Shown here in pieces: positions 62,183 through 64,000 of a DNA stretch of 64,000 nt (the stretch's first letter is position 1; each line of letters starts with the position of its first letter). The notes below the pieces were generated by a model. It did not search any database. It saw only the letters and a program-made list of their open reading frames with translations, and was not told where the DNA came from. A program made the translations under genes and the position numbers. Origin of the DNA: Streptomyces sp. NBC_01306 (GTDB taxonomy: Bacteria; Actinomycetota; Actinomycetes; Streptomycetales; Streptomycetaceae); the NCBI RefSeq assembly GCF_026340465.1, contig NZ_JAPEPC010000001.1, positions 5,523,001 to 5,587,000 on the forward strand, in the 5' to 3' direction.

Positions 62183-62830
62183 CTACCCCCGGTCGAGATA
62201 GGCGAGCACCGCGAGGACCCGCCGGTTGTCGTCGTCCGACACCGGCAGGCTCAGTTTGCCGAAGATGTTCGACGTGTGCTTCGCCACCGCCCGCTCCGTC
62301 ACCACGAGCTGGCCCGCGATGGCCGCGTTGGAACGCCCCTGCGCCATCAGCTCCATGACCTCCAGCTCGCGCGGGGTGAGGCTGCCCACCGGCTTGTCCT
62401 GGGCCCGCCGGGACAGCAGTTGCTGGATCACCTGCGGGTCCATCGCGGTACCGCCCGCCGCCACCCGGCGCACCGCGTCGATGAACTGGTCGGCGTCGAA
62501 CACCCGGTCCTTGAGCAGATATCCCACGCCTCCCGTACCGTCCGCCAGCAGCTCGCGCGCGTACAACTGCTCCACATGCTGCGACAGGACCAGGACCGGC
62601 AGCCCGGGCCTGGCCCGGCGGGCGGCCAGCGCGCACTGGAGGCCCTCGTCCGTGTGGGACGGCGGCAGCCGGACGTCGACCACAGCGACGTCCGGCTCCA
62701 ACTCGGCGAAGGCCTTTGTCAGTTCGGGTCCGGTCTCGACCGCTGCCGCGATCTCGAAGTCGTACGCCTCCAACATCCGGACCAGGCCGTCTCTCAGCAG
62801 GAAGAGGTCTTCGGCGAGGACAACGCGCAC
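62183..62830 (-). CDS. NarL/FixJ family response regulator
   Basis: 215 aa. Receiver domain 1-120 (VVLAEDLFLLRDGLVRMLE; VVDVRLPP with the phospho-acceptor Asp; conserved Lys in YLLKDRV). The LuxR-type HTH is at about 150-210 (SLTPRELEVMELMAQGRSNAAIAGQLVVTE). GTG start at 62830 lies inside the end of the histidine kinase gene (37-base overlap), so the two are translationally coupled. Confidence 0.94.
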   Translation of the reverse strand: MRVVLAEDLFLLRDGLVRMLEAYDFEIAAAVETGPELTKAFAELEPDVAVVDVRLPPSHTDEGLQCALAARRARPGLPVLVLSQHVEQLYARELLADGTGGVGYLLKDRVFDADQFIDAVRRVAAGGTAMDPQVIQQLLSRRAQDKPVGSLTPRELEVMELMAQGRSNAAIAGQLVVTERAVAKHTSNIFGKLSLPVSDDDNRRVLAVLAYLDRG

Positions 62831-64000
62831 GGAATCTCCATCGTCACCATGGTCGGGCCGCCCACCGGGCTGTTGACGGCCAGTACGCCGTCGAATGTAC
62901 CCAGTCGGCGTTCGATTCCGCTCAGTCCCGAACCCTTTCCCGGCGACGCGCCCCCGCGGCCGTCATCGGTGACCGACATCCGCAGCATCCCCCGGGTGTG
63001 GTGGATGTCGACCCAGATCCGGTCCGCCCCCGCGTGCTTGACGGCGTTCGTCAGGACCTCGCTGACCGCGAAGTACGCCGCCGACTCGACCGGGGCCTCC
63101 GCACGGCCCGCCATGTCCACCTCGACCTCGGTCGGTACGGGCAGCCGCAGCGCCAGGGCCCTGACCGCGTCACCGAGTCCGCGCTCCGCCAGCACCGGCG
63201 GGTGGATGCCGCGCACCAGGTCCCGCAGCTCCGTGAGTGCCTCCGCCGACGACTCGCGGGCCATCGACAGCATCTTCTTCGCCTGCGCCGGGTCCTTCTC
63301 GATGAGCGCCTCGACGGTGGAGAGGTTCATGCCCATCGCCACCAGCCTGGCCTGCGCACCGTCGTGCAGATCCCGCTCGATCCGGCGCAGTTCGGCGGCC
63401 GAGCTGTCCACGGCGTCGTGCCGGGTCTCGGTGAGCCGGTCGATGCGCTCGCCCAGCTCGGCCTCCCTGGTCGGGGCCAGCACCGAGCGGGTGATGGCGA
63501 AGTGGACGCGGATCAGAGCGGGCCCGAAACGCAGTCCGGCCGCGATCCAGCAGACACCGACCAGGGCCGCGAGCGCCGCGGTGGTCCAGCTGTCGACCCG
63601 GACGAACTCGTACCAGTAGCCGCCGCCCGCACGGACGATCGGCTTCCACAGACCGAGCAGCAGCAGGATGCCGAAGACCCCCTCGCTGAACAGCGACAGC
63701 GGCAGCAGCGCGGTGACCGCGCCCGCCGTCATGTCGACGAGCAGCCAGCGCATGTCGCGCCATGTCGCTGGATCCTTCACCAGCACCGTGCAGCGCTCCA
63801 CCTGACCGGCTATGCCCGGCCGTGGCTGGAACGGGAGCGGCCGGCGCACCACCGGAATGCGGGTGCCCGTCCACTTGGCCGCCAGCAGCCGGCGCTGGTC
63901 GGCGTGCGAGCGGATCAGGTCCAGCAGCGCCGGCGTGGTGAAGACACCGACACCGACCGGGATCAGTGCGATCGAGGTGACCGCCAGGGTGAAGAGCGTG
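62794..64000 (-). CDS. NarL-type sensor histidine kinase, N-terminus beyond window
   Basis: At least 402 aa visible; reading continues in frame to the window edge, where another hydrophobic segment is coded (LFTLAVTSIALIPVGVGVF), so the start lies outside. Visible part: membrane helices, then the HisKA_3 dimerisation domain with the phosphorylated His in ELRRIERDLHDGAQARLVAM, and HATPase (VSEVLTNAVKHAGADRIWVD; DDGRGGASPGKGSGLSGIERR). Pairs with the response regulator at 62183. Confidence 0.94.
   Translation of the reverse strand, partial: TLFTLAVTSIALIPVGVGVFTTPALLDLIRSHADQRRLLAAKWTGTRIPVVRRPLPFQPRPGIAGQVERCTVLVKDPATWRDMRWLLVDMTAGAVTALLPLSLFSEGVFGILLLLGLWKPIVRAGGGYWYEFVRVDSWTTAALAALVGVCWIAAGLRFGPALIRVHFAITRSVLAPTREAELGERIDRLTETRHDAVDSSAAELRRIERDLHDGAQARLVAMGMNLSTVEALIEKDPAQAKKMLSMARESSAEALTELRDLVRGIHPPVLAERGLGDAVRALALRLPVPTEVEVDMAGRAEAPVESAAYFAVSEVLTNAVKHAGADRIWVDIHHTRGMLRMSVTDDGRGGASPGKGSGLSGIERRLGTFDGVLAVNSPVGGPTMVTMEIPCALSSPKTSSC

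Noticed and set aside
61689..62201. Open frames in the 61.6-62.2 kb gap
   Set aside because: Poor third-position G/C bias, no ribosome sites, no motifs.

Overview
The window has very high G+C with strong third-position G/C bias, many GTG starts and ATGA/GTGA overlaps between genes. Its gene content (glnA2, glnE, nadE, a malR/malEFG/aglA cluster, sedolisin-type and family-92/89 secreted hydrolases) points to a Streptomyces chromosome. The assignment rests on gene content and codon style, not on a 16S gene.

Layout. 0-4.8 kb: a truncated drug-efflux MFS gene with a TetR regulator, a membrane endo/exonuclease/phosphatase-family protein and a second MFS transporter. 4.7-10.1 kb (minus strand): nadE, a secreted S53 peptidase, and a coupled DUF305/DUF3105 pair. 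10.2-14.0 kb: a six-gene, fully coupled Mrp-type cation/proton antiporter operon in reduced form. 14.2-15.6 kb: glnA2, a glutamine-synthetase-like enzyme. 15.56-22.85 kb: an integrative element inserted into the 3' end of glnA2, described below. 22.9-26.2 kb: a scar-rich stretch with a frameshifted GNAT gene, an NmrA-like gene, a Tn554-type recombination remnant and a PstS-like 3' fragment. 26.5-31.4 kb: a secreted protein, glnE and a PAP2 phosphatase. 31.5-40.5 kb: a maltose/maltodextrin cluster with malEFG bracketed by two alpha-glucosidase + LacI-regulator modules. 40.6-46.4 kb: an isomerase, TetR, CoA-transferase/acyl-CoA dehydrogenase divergent pair, a membrane protein and an HTH-Clp_N protein. 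46.5-61.6 kb: PucR regulator, GH92, ferredoxin-reductase-like and diiron-like pair, small stress/redox-type genes, a sigma-like membrane protein and GH89. 62.2-64.0 kb: a NarL-type two-component system cut by the window end.

The most notable feature is the ~7.3-kb integrative element. It is bounded by an exact 39-bp repeat (15520-15558 and 22814-22852) lying inside the last codons of glnA2. It carries a tyrosine integrase, an excisionase, remnants of a replication protein and of a regulator, an iteron-like array of TGACGCA heptamers, and a lower-G+C cargo block. The cargo is a PD-(D/E)xK-like nuclease with an inserted winged helix, a 456-residue protein of unrecognised family with a CxCxxC...H motif, a stand-alone soluble Ser/Thr kinase in operon with it, and a further unknown protein. 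This is my best candidate for an undescribed, possibly anti-phage, system; that function is inference from gene content and location only.

The restored glnA2 tail differs from the displaced chromosomal tail only at synonymous positions, so the element has preserved the host protein on integration.
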